Below are positions 10,928 to 23,512 of a stretch of 64,000 nt of DNA, one piece after another; the first letter of the stretch is position 1, and every line of letters begins with the position of its first letter. A program made the position numbers and the translations under genes. This DNA comes from Piper betle. Its lineage: Eukaryota > Streptophyta > Magnoliopsida > Piperales > Piperaceae. Location: the NCBI GenBank assembly GCA_033002965.1, contig JAURVB010001726.1:62001-126000 (forward strand), read 5' to 3'. A model generated the notes under the pieces. The model was not told where the DNA came from and searched no databases. It saw nothing but the letters and a program-made list of their open reading frames with translations.

Positions 10928-11260
10928 TAGGCGTGTGAAAAACTGTTCTGGCACAAAGGCACCATGCTTGCCCCTTGCGCCAAGCCTTAGGGTTTTTCTA
11001 GGTTTAAGTCTAGATGCAAAGGCGTTGTGCCAATGCGCTTGCTCCCAGATTTGAATTTCCCTTCTTTTTACACCAGTGGCTTTATGCCTATAAGTTGATC
11101 CGAACTTGCGTGTAGTTAAATTCGGCAAGTCGAGTGCCCACGTTTTTTAGCATTTTGCGATACCGTTTGCTAGAGCGCATAGGTGCCCTCCCAAGACCCT
11201 AATGTTGGCCCAGAAAATTGCCTATAAATAGAGGCTAAATGGCACTCTTTTCACCCTTTT
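10928..11260 (+). mobile_element. Start of family G LTR, right part, truncated
   Basis: Continuation of the fragment at 3900-4231 after the hAT insertion. It shares a GGCACCATGC word with the LTR regions near 15760 (minus). It stops at 11260, where the minus-strand LTR end at 11261 begins, so it was cut or overrun there. The short open frames are not recognisable. Confidence 0.5.
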
Positions 11261-11886
11261 AGTAAAACCCCATTTTTGTCGGTCTGAGGGTGGACCAAAG
11301 TGTAATATTATAATTTTGAAAGCTATTCATTGAACTACTATCGTATAAACTTTACGGAAATGGATTTCAATCCTCAAGGAGGCTTAAGATAGACAACCTT
11401 TGTAAAACCTCGAAAAAAAATAATTAGGTTATTTTATTTCAGGTTTTGTAAATCTTAGAACAAACCATAAATAATATATAGTTAAATTAATTCTTAAAAA
11501 TCAATATAATAAATTATCAATTATAACCTTTAGAGTACCGGTATAATGGTTTTAAATAAGTTTTATTTGTTAAATTTTTGCGATTGGGACCCATTCGCAT
11601 TAATTCAATAGTCAATTTTTTTGACTTTTTTATTATTACACAAATTGATATAATTATGATGATTACGTTCTTTTTTATAAAATTCAATGTAGTGACTTCT
11701 TGAATTCCACAAATATTCTTCTGTATAAAGTAGAGTGTGTCATAGTTGCAGATTCCTGATCACAATACCTGGTCCGTATAATTACTCAAAATATTATATA
11801 TTCCTATGTGAGAGTCTTGGTTGGCCTGAGCTCATATTCGACCACTATGCGTCATGCGCAACTGGGGTCAAAGAATTGGATCAGTT

Positions 11887-12152
11887 CGACATAGGGCAGC
11901 ACCCTTAAAAATTACTATGTAGGAGTCTCGACACGGGGTAGCACCCTTACTGTGTGGGAGTTCCAACATGGGGCAGCACCCTTAAAAATTATTATGTGGG
12001 AGTCCCCACACGGGGCAACACCCTTCAAAATTACTATGTGGGAGTCCCGACATGGGGCAACACCCTCACTATGTGGGAATCCTGACACGGGGGAGCACCC
12101 TTAAAAATTACCATGTGGGAGTCCCGACACGGGGCAGCACCCTTAAAAAACG
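11887..12152 (+). repeat. Tandem repeat of 42- and 35-base units
   Basis: Units begin CGACACGGGGCAGCACCCTT and end in TGTGGGAGTCC. Successive lengths are 42, 35, 42, 42, 35, 42 and a partial; the short units lack a 7-base AAAAATT segment. The related LTR at 62320-63066 has a single such motif near 62490, so the array expanded in this copy. The period is a multiple of seven but there is no open frame. Confidence 0.9.
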
Positions 12153-12191
12153 TAATTCAGATGTTGTGGAATATATTAATTGTTTCTTGTA

Positions 12192-12216
12192 ATTATATGA
12201 CTTAGTGTTTTTATCA
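12192..12216. other. Hairpin motif in LTR D
   Basis: CTTAGTGTTTTTATCACTAA: TTAGTG and CACTAA can pair around a T/A loop. The same motif recurs at 17046 and 62732 in the other copies of this LTR family. Confidence 0.5.
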
Positions 12217-13311
12217 CTAACGCATAATTGCCTCTACGGTATAAGCATAGAAGGATGGGTAGAGTTAGGACAGCTGGAGGACTCTGTTATTGGACTATTT
12301 TTTTCTCTAGATTGTTTGCATGGCAGTGGAATTTTGGTTCAGTACATGGGGCTTAGATTATTCTGAGCATTTATTATATTATATTTTATGTCATGGTTTT
12401 TAAAATCTAGACAATTAATAGAAAAATTATTTTATGAGACACTTAGTTTCATATAATAACACTTGGCTCGTGGCTCAGAACGGGTGGGTCGTTACAACCT
12501 TACAGGGTTTCACACGATGTATGTTGAATCATATACAATAGAAAGACTTCTTAAACTTAAAGCTCCTAACATGATCACTTTGAGTCATGGGAGAGGTAGC
12601 ACCTCCTCGGTGATTAACAGGACTACTTTTACATAATGCGGATGATCACTACGAGCTACACGAAAGCGACACTCCCAATGCAGCTAGGAGGTTGAGCTTG
12701 AAAAAATGTTTATGCATGATCTGATTCTTATACTTAGTTACAAGCTTGAAGTTAGGTATACTTATTCTTATGATGATGTTAAGCTTAACTCGTGTATACA
12801 AGGGTCATGATTACATATTCCACATACTCATGAACAGAAATTAAACACACAGACACTGAGGCATCATTGAGTGTTAAGGCATCATACTCTCACTCTTGGT
12901 CTTCGCATGGGCTCTTAATACAGAATGAACTGTAAGCTCCTCCTACCCACATTTCTCTACACATGCATACAGTTAGAACCAAATAAGTTTAGTATACCTA
13001 GTATGATCCTCATTAGATTCGAGGACTTTGGGGCTTATGCATCTTGCAAACGATAGTTAGCCTTTGCCCCAAAGTTGATTCTCTGCACAAAATAAAAGAA
13101 TATAAAATTAAAAGAAACACCCGTGCAAAATCAACCATCACATAGACTTAATCCATATCATACAAGGTTCATGAGAACTTTAGGGCACACACCCATAAAA
13201 TAGTACTATCCAAATCCATAATACATAAGTCTGATAATAAAATGACACATCAAATGTGATCTCCTGTCATAAGCCATCTGATCTGTATGCCTACGCTAGC
13301 TATCCAAGTCT

Positions 13312-13372
13312 ACTCACTTACATAAATATAAGAAAATCGTCAATAATCAAACAAGTGTGATTACCGGTTCGA
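13312..13372 (-). other. Conserved LTR block in family G LTR
   Basis: On the minus strand: CGAACCGGTAATCACAC, ATTGACGATTTTC, then TATATTTATGTAAGTGAG. Same layout as the blocks at 7005 and 9876, in a different LTR family. Confidence 0.6.
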
Positions 13373-13734
13373 AAATAACTACTCATAATATCGACTAGCA
13401 GATGGATGTCTTAACACCCATGGAATATCATAAAATTTTAAAAAGTCTCACTAGGAGGTAATCAAAGATAATATAATAAGAGGGCCGGCTTGCATGCACA
13501 ACAATAAACATATCATACATAAGAAGCCTATGCCCACACATCATCCATATATCACTCACGATGAGTACTCAGAGTTGCTCAGAACCAAAAGGTGCGACAA
13601 ATTTTATAAATGTGTTAGTTTATGCAGTAACCTCATACATTGCACTACTTTAATATTTAAAGGGCTATTAGTGCAATATGCATATCTTCGTACCACTCAT
13701 TCTCTTAATCATGAAATCTGTAAAATTGCTCATA

Positions 13735-13747
13735 GTTATATAATAGG
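13735..13747 (-). promoter_or_regulatory. TATA-like LTR promoter element
   Basis: On the minus strand CCTATTATATAAC, in the context seen at 6400, 34778 and 56429. Confidence 0.5.
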
Positions 13748-16188
13748 TTTAGGAAGGGGCTTATTTATAAATTTTTGGATCTTTTGTTAGAAAACTAAGA
13801 AGAGATCCCATCCTTGTAGTTTTACTAAACTCATGGAAAACACGGCTAAATGACCCATCATCAAAGGGATCTGATAAAACGCCATCGATGCCATCCTATG
13901 TGAAAACTCGATTAAAACTCAACACTCTGGGAGCCAATCAGAGGTGAAGAAAAAGGACAGTCCTACGGACCTAGGTAAGTCTGATCTCCTTACCCTTTCT
14001 CATCGTCTTCACTTCTTGAAACCTAAAACAATGATAGAACTCAATCAACCTTGGATCACATTGACATGTAAAACAAGACAAGGCCTCGACACTTGCACAT
14101 ACACTTAGGACACTCAATTAACTTAATTACTTACTTAATTGAGTGCTAAACCTCTTTAGCTCTGAATAAAGTTTGGGGTTACATGTACCCTTAATGAAAA
14201 ATGTCATACCTAGGGTTTCGTCAAATGGATTTACTGGACTATTTTTCAAATAGGCCAAACGATGTCCATATGGGCTTAATATTTAAAACAATGACCCCTG
14301 ACATTCTAAGGGTTTCACACAAAAATTACTAAGTGCTGATCCAAAGGCCACCATGGTAAACAACACCCACTAAGGTTGAGTTAAGGTGTTGGGAACAGTG
14401 TTCATGGGCTGCGCACTAGTTTTGCTAAGTGTTGTCCATGGGCTTGGAAAATCCAAATGGGCCTAGGTAAGTGGGTGTAGTTAGATAACACTGTGGTCTT
14501 GAGTCCAATTTGATTGTAGGTCCAAACTTCAAGTGGTTGGCCTAAGTGGACTAAGAAATGGTAGGTATTGGCTAGGTCATTTCTGGAGCTGGGTCGACCT
14601 ATTAGGTTTAGAAAGTTCCAAACTCATTATATACTTAGCCAAATGATCTAAATTTTGTATATGATACTACTGGGATACAATCTAAGATGTGGGAGGAATT
14701 TCATCCAATTCCGCCATATGAATAGGGTTTCAGTTTTTCATCTGGAGGCAAGGAACTAGGGTTTCACCCTCCATTCTTAGAGACACGAGAACACTGACTA
14801 ATTTGACCACATAAATGATTTTATTTAATCTAAAACTTGCACATTTATAGATATACAAGTGGGGAGTCTTTATTTCATTTTTGTAGATTTTAATAAGCTC
14901 TTTTAGGTTGCTCTCTAGGAATACAATATCAGAGCATAGCAAGATAATCATAAAACACAACAAACATACCATGCAATCATGGGTTTTGTTCATGCCATTT
15001 AAGTTGTAAGTTTGGTGTGAAAAGTTTTCAAGAGCAATACAACATAGGGATATATATCCATGCAAAGGATTGACATCATTAGCTAACTACATTAGGGTGT
15101 AAAAATTGGGAAAAGAGGCGGCCAGGTCATAGGGATCATGAAAGCTGCCATCGTTTTCCATGTTTGACACCCCTAAATGCATATACACATCATAACAGGA
15201 AAGTGATCAGCATAAAGAGTGTAGCTATAACTGTGATGAGTGCAAGAAAATAAAAATCATGCAAAATCCTACCTACAATGCAATATGCGATTTTCTACTG
15301 AAACAGTGCATAATAGTGAGCATACGACACTCAAAAATTCATAACTATTGTTATACAACTCCAAATAAGGTGAAACTATGTTTAAATGTTTCTAAGGCAT
15401 ACATATACATGAATAAAATACCTGTAAAATACAAACACACAACAATAGCAAGCACACATACTCATAAACATTGGACATGAGGCCAAAGGTGGAACCTTTA
15501 CCTCAAAAAGGGCTAGGAGGAGGTTTTTAGTGCTTCTTACCCCAAGACCTATTCCTAGGATCTTAGCTAGCTTGGAGAGTGTCTTGGAAGGCTAGGAGGC
15601 ATTGTGGAACAAATGGGGAGGGGAGGAAAAGGGAGGCCGTCGGAATAAGGAACCAAACCACACGCCAACTTGGGTCAAACTGTCGAGTGCAAGGGCTCTA
15701 GCTCAACGCCTTTGTGTTGGTGAAATGAGGAGGGAATTTTGAATTTGGGCTTAAGGGCACCATGCCAAAGCCATGGTGCCCTCACCTGAAACTCTAACCA
15801 TTATTTGGTTGTTGAAAGGGCATTGGCAGGGCACCCTTGCGCTTAGTGTTTTCTCTCTAAGGGCACCTAGGGCGACCTCGAGAATCATGTTGTGGATCCT
15901 GCATAGACTAAGATAGTCCAAAAGGGATTCAAATGCGCAGCAAGTACCCTAAACATATGAGGGATGTGCTAAACCTAGCTAGACTCAACTCAAAATAAAA
16001 ATAGAAAACAAGATTCAAGACAACATAGTGTCCATTTGGGTGGCACCAAACATTGGGGGAGACTAAGCTTATGGTTCACACATGCATACCATACATAAGT
16101 ATGCGAGAGAAAGGGTTGGGCTTGCAACTCGATTTGGGTTGTAAGCGAACCGAAACTAAAACCTTTGGGCAAAAAGCTTAGGTTTTCA

Positions 16189-16330
16189 CTTCCCCTACTT
16201 AGAAAAATTTCGTTCCCAGAATTCACATAAGGGGAACATACACTATGGCTATAGGCCTTGATCATACCATTCAAACAGCCAGACATCCCGCACAATGAGG
16301 TAAGTTGGCATAATATCTTACTGTGAACAC
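16189..16330 (-). mobile_element. Polypurine tract and interior tail of the minus-strand family G element
   Basis: On the minus strand a GGGAACGAAATTTTTC box and the tract AAGTAGGGGAAG directly precede the LTR start at 16188. This matches GAGGACAGAATTTTC and AAGTGGGGGAGG before 53798. The upstream bases (reversed 16225-16290) also match 53698-53760, sharing GATCA-GGCCTAT words. Such a GAGGACGAAATTT box before a G-rich tract is familiar at the 3' end of plant gypsy interiors. The interior fades out by about 16500 with no coding remains. Confidence 0.65.
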
Positions 16331-16959
16331 ACTTTCAAGGAGTTCACCACTACCAAGATATTCTACTTCGATACTTATGATACCAATAATACTACTAATG
16401 AAATGTACTATTGACGAAGTTCTCTGCCATCAAACACATCACTACGAGATTATGTTTAATGCTTTGATTATGATTGTTTGATGTTATTAATGGGTTGATA
16501 TGTCACATATGCCCTGATTGAGTACACAATGCTCAAAGATGAGTATGTGTATGTTGATAATTGATTATGTATGCATCCCATGTCATTTTATTGCATGCAA
16601 TTAATTGAATTACTATATTAATATATAATTTAATATATAATTTAGGATTATAGGTGATCAATCACAAACTACATTAGGCAAAAAACTTAGGCATTCAAGT
16701 TACGTATAGTTTTTAGGATAGTTAATTAGCACTGTTGCTTAGCTTGGTGAGAGCAGAGTTTATGATATTGGTGTAAGTGTACACGTCATGGGCACTACTT
16801 ACCTATTTAAGATATGACCATTGGTGTAAAACTCATCTTAAAATAAAATATGTTCAGAGAATTGTGAACCAACTTAGCCTAATATGCCCTAAGACACTAA
16901 AGTTTGGGTCCCCCAGTGAGGGAAGGATAATGCTTATGATCATAGATGGTAAATCTCTC
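16331..16959. other. Non-coding AT-rich stretch between interior tail and D-family fragment
   Basis: No gene-like frame. It probably contains the decayed remainder of the minus-strand interior and the worn 5' part of the D-family LTR copy that is recognisable from about 16960. I see no precise border. Confidence 0.4.
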
Positions 16960-17330
16960 TAGTTGAGCGACTAGTCAATTGGAAAAAGAGTTGGGCTTAG
17001 ACTCATACTTGTGACACAATCTATTTATTATTATTATTATATATACTTAGTGGTTTCATCACTAATTTAGAATTGTCTTCACAAGTAACAACTAGCTAGA
17101 AGTGAGCCTTTGGAGGAGACAATGGAGTGGATGCTACAATTGGACTACTAGTTAAATAATATTAGTTATTTCTAGACTTTTAGTATTTCATCATTTGGTT
17201 ATATATAATTAGCAGTGGATTCTAGTATGATTCATGGGAGTTGGATTTATTACAATTAAGACTTGTTTTTTTAATGTTATTATTTGATTATTTGAGACTT
17301 TTATTAGCGGCTAAGCCGGACCTTGTCATT
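16960..17330 (+). mobile_element. Fragment of D-family LTR, copy 2
   Basis: Contains CTTAGTGGTTTCATCACTAA at 17046, followed by the same order of words as 12192-12490: a GAGTGG..TGGACTA region, a GCAGTGGATT-like box and a terminal GGCTAAGCCGG matching GGCTCAGAACGGG. The left border is unclear and the 3' terminus is mutated. Confidence 0.5.
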
Positions 17331-18589
17331 GTTTTGACTTAATGCACATAAAACCTAAAACCTAGCGTTTTAGTTTTATCTTATTTACTTATACATCATA
17401 TGTGATCATAAAATCAAACATATGTCAAATTACGACTCGACTAATCCGTTTAAATATCAACACACAAGAGATCATAAAACTCCCTAGATACGACTAAACA
17501 GACTTGGAATCGAAGTCCTAATCGCCAAGTTGCTTAAGTGATTAATGTCCTAGTCTAAACAATAATATATGATTATATTTAATGCTCGAATGAGATGCCA
17601 TAGACATGATGCTCATTCAACATTTAAATAGTTCATGTAACATGTATACTACTTTATACAAACATCATACAATCATTAATTGTTCACAAATATAGCAAAC
17701 ATAACATCAATATAACATAAAATTAGGATTTTAAACCTCCAACTTTAGAAATATATATCTCTAAGGATACTTAACCAAAACATTTTAAATTTAGTAGGTA
17801 GAAACTAGACATCATGAAGAACATAACGCAAAAGAATGGCTTAAATTTGAGTTCTACAAAGAAATTTATGACCGGTTTAAGATAGGTGCATAGGAAAACA
17901 TTTGAAATTTAGGGTTTTGGCACAAGAACGCTCAGCTGAGTCCTTGACTTTATTTTTGCCAATGCCATTGCACTGGTACTCAACATCGTACTGCTTGACT
18001 TTATTTTTGCCAATGCCACAACACTGGTACTTAACATCATACTGATGCAGCAAAACCCTATAATGTTTGCTTGTTTCTCATTCGATTTTAGTGAAATAAA
18101 ATATGAGTTTTCAAGCTTTCTGAGAATAAAACCATAGATTATAATATGTTTTTAAGAAATTATGATATACCCTACTTTCTAATAATTTTTCTTAAGTAGA
18201 TTTACCATATGTAAATTACAAACTTGATATAAACAATCAACAAATCATGCCAATAATTTTAATTGATTGTTTTATCTTATGATTTGTTTAATTATCATAT
18301 TAACCTCATTTAAATATCAAAACAAGACATCAAGCTCAATCATTGATCAAGCTCTTAATTTTTAATAGTAGTTTTATGTTGTTTTTTCATGACACTTGAA
18401 TAAAACATGAGTTTGCAAGCAATTCATTTATAATTTGATTCTACAATCAATAAAACATGATGATTTATGATATACATGCATGATCTCTATGGAATTATCA
18501 TATAGGTTTCATTTACTAACCTTTAACCTTATTTATTTTTCCTAGAACAGAAACCCTATTACTCCTTTCTTGCAAAACTAGGGATAACA
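17331..18589. other. Non-coding AT-rich region with a 51-base tandem duplication
   Basis: No gene or recognisable repeat was seen apart from a direct duplication at 17944-18045. Its two copies start TTGACTTTATTTTTGCCAAT and are offset by 51 bases, with a few differences. The right edge is where copia coding remains begin. Confidence 0.6.
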
Positions 18590-18599
18590 CAATCCAAAC

Positions 18600-21543
18600 T
18601 TGTCAAATCTTGAGAAGTTACATGATGAAGGTAAACTTATTCTCAAGGAGGTCAGGTATATATTTGAATTAAAGAAGAACCTTATATCTGTTAACAAGCT
18701 GGACCAAGAGGGCTATAGGATCACATTCGAAAACAATCAATGGAAGATCAGCAAAGGAGCATTGGTGGTGATCAAGGGGAAGGCGGTGGGTACACTTTAC
18801 CCATTGTCTACCAAGGTAGATCAGTTTGTTTCTTTGGCAGCTAAGAAGAATGACATAACAACGTTATGGTATAGAAGGTTTGGTCACTTGAGCGAGAGTG
18901 GGATGAGGATCTTACATTCCAAGAAGGTTTTGACAGGTATAATTTGTTCTAACTTTAGTTTTTGTGAGGACTATGTTTTAGGTAAATAGAAACGAGTTAG
19001 CTTTACAAAGGGTGGGCGAGAGACGAAATCCAAAAGGTTGGAGTTGGTTCATACGGATGTTTGGGGACCAGCCCATGATATATCTTTTGGAAGTAATCTC
19101 TATTTTGTTACCTTCATTGATGATTTTAGTAGGAAGACGTGGATCTACACTATTAAGAAAAATCAGATGTCTTTAACATTTTCAAGACGTGGAAAGCCCG
19201 AGTTGAGAATGAAACAGGTTTAAGACTGAAATGTCTTCTGTCGGATAATGGTGGAGAATATTGCAATAAGATGTTTGAGTCTTATTGTGAACAACAGGGA
19301 ATTAGAAGGATCAAGACAGTGCCATGGACACCACAACAGAATGGGGTGGCAGAGAGAATGAACATGACCATCCTAGAGCGAGCGAGAAGTATGAGGGTTC
19401 ATGTTGAACTCCCTTTGTATCTTTGGGGTGCTACAGTGGATACAGCTGTCTACTTAATAAACCGAAGTCCATCAAGCGCCTTAGATGAAAAAATACCAGA
19501 AGAAGTATGGTCTAGTAAGAAAGTTGACTACTCTTTTCTTAAAGTCTTTGGTTATATTGCATATATACATGTTGACAGGGAATCAAGAAAGAAGCTTGAT
19601 ACAAAGTCCCGCAAATGTGTATTTCTTAGATATGGAGGTGATGAGTATGGTTACCAGATGTGGGATTTCAAGAACAACAAGGTGTTTCGAAGTCAGGATG
19701 TTGTATTCAATGAAGAGTGCATGTACAAAGACATGAAAGAAGAAAAGAATGAGGAGTCAAAAGAAAAAGAGTATATGGAGCTTGATGAGACATATGAAGA
19801 GATGCCAAGTGCTGAAAATTAAGGATTTGTTCCAAGTGATGAGGAACAATTATCTTCTGAAGAGATCAAACAAGAAGGTGAGTCACAGGCTAATTAACCA
19901 AATGATGATGAATCAGATTCTGAATATTCTGATGCACTTTGTTGCTCCTGAACCAAGGAGGAGCACAAGGGTTAGAAAGCCTACTCAGAAATTAAATTTA
20001 ATTCTACAACATATTTTGTATACTGATGCAAGAGAACCGGAGTCATATAATGAAGCCATGAGTGACAAAGCTCATCTTAAATGGGAGTTGGCCATGAAGG
20101 ATGAGATTTCATCGTTGGAGAAGAATCATACATGGGAGTTGGTGAAATTGCCGCCAAAAGGAGGGTTTTACAAAACAAGTAGATCTATCGAATCAAGTCT
20201 GAAGCCGGTGGTGTACAAAGGTATAAGGCAAGACTTGTAGTGAAAGGTTTTGGTCAAAAAGAAGGGATTGATTTTCATGATGTATTTGCACCTGTTGTAA
20301 AAATGACTTCTATTAGAATTATTTTGAGTATTGAGGCTGTTAAGGGGTTGTATTTAGAGCAGCTTGATGTAAATACAGCTTTCCTTCATGGTGACTTGGA
20401 GGAGGAGATCTATATGGAATAACCAAAGGATTTGAAGTCAAAGGTAAAGAAAATATGGTATGCAAATTGAAGAGGAGTCTATATGGACTCAAACAAGCAC
20501 CAAGACAGTGGTATTTAAAATTTGACAAGTTTATATTGGATAATAGATTTGCTAGGAGTAATTCGGACTATTGTGTATATCTACAAAAGTTTAATGATGA
20601 GGATTACATTATTTTAACTTTGTATGTAGATGACATGCCTGTTGCAGGGACTTGTATGAGGAAAATTGTTAGTCCCAAGATGAGGTTAGCCAAGAGTTTT
20701 TCCATGAAGGATTTGGGTGAAGCAAAATAACTTCTTGGGATGCAAATTACCCGAGACAAGAAGAGCAAGAGTTGTGGTTATCTCAAGAAGGGTATGTGAA
20801 GAAAGTTCTTGAGAGATTTAACATGAATGAATTCAAGCCGGTGACTACTACTTTGGGTAGTTTCCAATTGTCCAAAGAATAAGGTGCTAAGAGAGGAGGA
20901 CAAAGCTCACATGAAAAAGGTGCTTTATGCTTCAGCTATTGGAAGTCTTATGTATGCTATGGTGAGTACAAGACCAGATATTGCACATGCAGTGGGAGTA
21001 GTGAGCAGATTCATGATGAACCCAGGAAAAGAACACTAGGAGGCAGTAAAATGGATTTTCAGGTACTTGAAAGGAACTTCTAATTACTGTTTGTGTTTTG
21101 GGGGTGATAATATTAATGTGCAAGGTTATGTGGACTCGGACCATGCTGAAAATAGAGACAATGGTAGGAGTACATCCGGACACATCTTTACGGTTGGTGG
21201 AACCGCGGTGAGTTGGGTTTCCAAATTGGAAAAGACAGTTGCTCTGTCTTTAACTGAGGCTGAATATGTGGCTGCTACAAAAGCTAGCAAGGAATATATT
21301 TGGATTAAAAGTTTAATAAATGAGTTAGGTTTTAATGGGGTTGATTGCAGGTTATACAGTAATAGTCAAAGTGCAATCCATTTAGCCAAGAACTCAATAT
21401 TTCATTCTAGGACCAAACATATTTGGTTAAGGTATCATTTTATTAGATCTTTGTTAGAAGAACGTAAATTGAAGTTAGAAAAGATAGATGGAAAAAATAA
21501 TTCGGCGGATATGTTGACTAAACCAGTGGATGGAAAAAGTTGA
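18600..21543 (+). pseudogene. Broken copia pol: integrase, reverse transcriptase, RNase H
   Basis: Pre-integrase zinc region around 18865-18950 (LWYRRFGHLS). Integrase core 19030-19420, with VHTDVWGP, LLSDNGGEY and PQQNGVAER carrying the D-D-E type acidic residues. Reverse transcriptase 20120-20730, with LDVNTAFLHGDL and the catalytic LYVDDM at 20619-20636. RNase H 21120-21530, with LTEAEYVAA and KHIWLRYHFIR, ending in ADMLTKPV. The frame is broken many times: stops at about 18987, 20420 and 20728 and frameshifts near 19180, 19830, 20235 and 20880. The catalytic motifs are mostly intact, which suggests moderate age. Confidence 0.92.
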
Positions 21544-21655
21544 GTTTTTGCTCAATTTTGGTGAACTTGCATTAACATGCAGGTGGACTCATGCAACGAA
21601 CAAGTGGAGGAAGAGTTTGGACTGGTGTGTTCCAATCGGACTCTAAGTGGGAGAT

Positions 21656-22233
21656 TGTTAATATGTGTAATTATATTAATGATATGTAGCCCATTGTCAC
21701 ACTCAGAATATTAACAGAGGTGACTGTTAGTTGTTCCATAGAGATTGAAGGGTCTCAAAGCTTCTCGAAATATTAACAGAGGTGACTGTTAGTTGTTCCA
21801 TGGAGATTGAAGTGTCTCAAAAATTTTCTATAAATTGAGCTTCATTTGTCTCGTTCTAAAGAGGGAAAAAGATAAGCAGAAGAAAAGACAAGAAAAAGAG
21901 AGATAGAGAGATATAGAAATAAAAGAAGGAAAAATATTCATGAGTTTATCTTATACGGATTATTGAGGGAGAGTGAGATCTTGTAATCTCAATAGTATAG
22001 GGTGTGTGAGTAATCTTCTTTTACATCTCTATATATATTTGATGACTGTAATCTTTAATTGAAGTAGTGAATTGTTCGTTGTTGCCCGTGGTTTTTGACT
22101 CTCGATTGAAGGAGGGTTTTCCACGTTAAATCTCTGTTTTTGTGATTTTGTTTTATCTTATTTCTCATATCTTCTTTTCCCATTACTTTTATTCGCTGTG
22201 GTTGATCTCCAATTTTGGAGATTTTTCTCAACA
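21656..22233 (+). mobile_element. 3' LTR of the copia element
   Basis: 578 bases starting TGTTAATATG and ending TTTCTCAACA, directly after a polypurine tract. It contains a direct duplication of 62 bases (from 21708 and 21770, starting ATATTAACAGAGGTGACTG) and a purine-rich run at 21855-21930. Confidence 0.85.
21708..21831 (+). repeat. 62-base tandem duplication inside the copia LTR
   Basis: Two copies of a unit starting ATATTAACAGAGGTGACTG, differing at a few bases. It may be a duplicated promoter or enhancer segment of the LTR, but nothing in the sequence proves that. Confidence 0.85.
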
Positions 22234-22626
22234 ATAAAGAGGTTGGATCCATGGGGATATTGTTTTATTCTTAGTTTGCTCTTTATAAATTAATTGACGT
22301 TATAACATGAAGCTATCACTATGCATTAATGTTACTTTCATGTAGGAAGCTATTTACTTAATCAACTGTCAATCACCAGAGATGACTAAATTTAAATTCA
22401 GTTTCCATAAATGTACTTTGAGAAGTTTCCGACTATAAGCCATTAAAATAAAAAGAATTAAAAAAGAAGAGAGAGATTCCGGCTTAATAGCCGTAAAATA
22501 AGTATCTTAATCTTTTACCCTTCTGTGTGCTTTTATTTTGTAATCTCCTTTTTATGCACAAGTTTTGTCTTGCATGATGCTGCTCCAAATTTTAATTTTG
22601 TTAAAAAGGACATTTTTGTGCTTCAG

Positions 22627-22902
22627 GAAAAGGCAAAACAGGTTCTTCGAATCAGATGTCTTTTCCATCGTCAGTTATCGCTGCCTCATTCCGAGCTTAA
22701 GGCAACACTCATTGCTTACAAAATGTGGGAAGTTGAGCAAGGCACTAAGCTTGAGATTAGTGCTGATAATTTAGATGGGATTCCCTCTGATGTTGTCTCC
22801 ATGTACCGAAAGGCTGTGGAGAATTATAATGCTCGCATTGATTATGAAGAGAAAATATCCAAAAGTGATATTTCTGATTCAGAGCGGCTACAACAGTTTC
22901 TG
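22627..22902 (+). pseudogene. SART3-like exon piece 1
   Basis: 92 codons, open throughout. Acceptor TTGTGCTTCAG at 22626, donor TTTCTG followed by GTGGGT. Includes LFHRQLSLPHSELKATL, MWEVEQG and YNARIDYEE, typical of the N-terminal HAT region. The following family segment, a further HAT helix pair, is missing downstream. Confidence 0.82.
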
Positions 22903-23386
22903 GTGGGTGACATTTTATTTTCTTTGAAACTTTCGTCAACTGGTTCATTATCTTGTTTGTGGAGCCTTTTCGTTTCTTTGCCTCACTCCATAGTTGTCCC
23001 TACGTTTTCTACATTATTAAGTCTAGCATGATCAGAATATCGTTTGGAGATTGCTGGTTGTTTCCATTGACATTTAGTAGACCCTAATGTTCTTTAGTTA
23101 GCCAGTTGTTGACCAAATTGCCTTTCAGGTTGTCCATGTTGTTAGTTTTAGCCAAAAACTGACTGCATGTATGCATTCTTGCCTTATGCTAGTTGCAATT
23201 CAGTACCTGGGTTTGTGGTTGTGTTTCTAAAGTTAATGGACAAGTTCATAGAATGTGATATCAAGATCACACTCAACTCGAAAGAAATTGCAGCATGGTA
23301 TGTGAGCAACAGATTGCAGATTGCGCCTTTCACTTCTTGGGACAAGCATTAGTTCCAAACTGCGCCTTGATCTTATGTTTTTTCAG

Positions 23387-23512
23387 ATTGCAAATCTTGT
23401 GAAAAGTGAGTATTCAAGGGCCATTAGAAATTGCAGCTGGGTTGGAGAACTCTGGTCACGTTATTTGCTGTCTTTAGAACGTGTTTCTGCTACAGAGGAT
23501 GAGTTATCCAAG
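23387..23512 (+). pseudogene. SART3-like exon piece 2
   Basis: 42 codons in phase 0 between TTTTTTCAG and AAG followed by GTATAT. Contains EYSRAIRNCSWVGELW and RYLLSLERVSATEDELSK, a well-conserved HAT motif block. Exon and splice sites look intact. Confidence 0.85.

Larger units (their letters stand above)
11401..12496 (+). mobile_element. Solo LTR 'D', 1.1-kb LTR family
   Basis: Starts TGTAAAACC, ends GGGTCGTTACA, and is flanked by a perfect 5-base duplication ACCTT (11396-11400 and 12497-12501). It splits the minus-strand family G LTR cleanly. Inside are a tandem repeat (11887-12152) and a hairpin motif near 12192. Copies of the same family lie at 16960-17330 and 62320-63066. There are no coding sequences. 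Whether the family is gypsy or a small non-autonomous type cannot be told from the LTR alone. Confidence 0.85.
11261..16188 (-). mobile_element. Full-length family G LTR, minus strand, interrupted by solo LTR D
   Basis: On the minus strand the LTR starts at 16188 with TGAAAACCTAAGC and ends at 11261; the end has mutated to GGGTTTTACT. Without the D insertion it is about 3830 bases. 11263-11400 and 12497-12640 together align with the reverse complement of 57600-57796 (GGTTTAAGATGGGCAACC-like box, split exactly by D). 12840-13080 aligns with the reverse complement of 57090-57310, sharing GCAAACGATAGTTAG. A TATA-like site lies at 13735-13747 and the conserved block at 13312-13372. To its right lie a polypurine tract and interior DNA, so this is the 3' LTR of a minus-strand element, not a solo LTR. 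Confidence 0.75.
18590..22233 (+). mobile_element. Ty1/copia retrotransposon, 5'-truncated and broken, with 3' LTR
   Basis: Domain order integrase, reverse transcriptase, RNase H is the copia order. The 5' LTR, gag and protease are absent; the element starts within the pre-integrase region near 18600. It ends in a polypurine tract (AAGTGGGAGA at 21644-21653) and a 3' LTR at 21656-22233. No 5' partner LTR is in the window, so dating by LTR divergence is impossible. It sits directly upstream of, and in the same orientation as, the SART3-like exons, with its LTR end 393 bases before the first exon. Confidence 0.9.

Noticed and set aside
11881..12160. CRISPR-like look of regularly repeated units
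   Set aside because: Repeats are contiguous without unique spacers, the organism is a plant, and the array lies inside an LTR.
18590..22233. Intact copia element able to move
   Set aside because: 5' LTR, gag and protease are missing and the pol frame is broken repeatedly.
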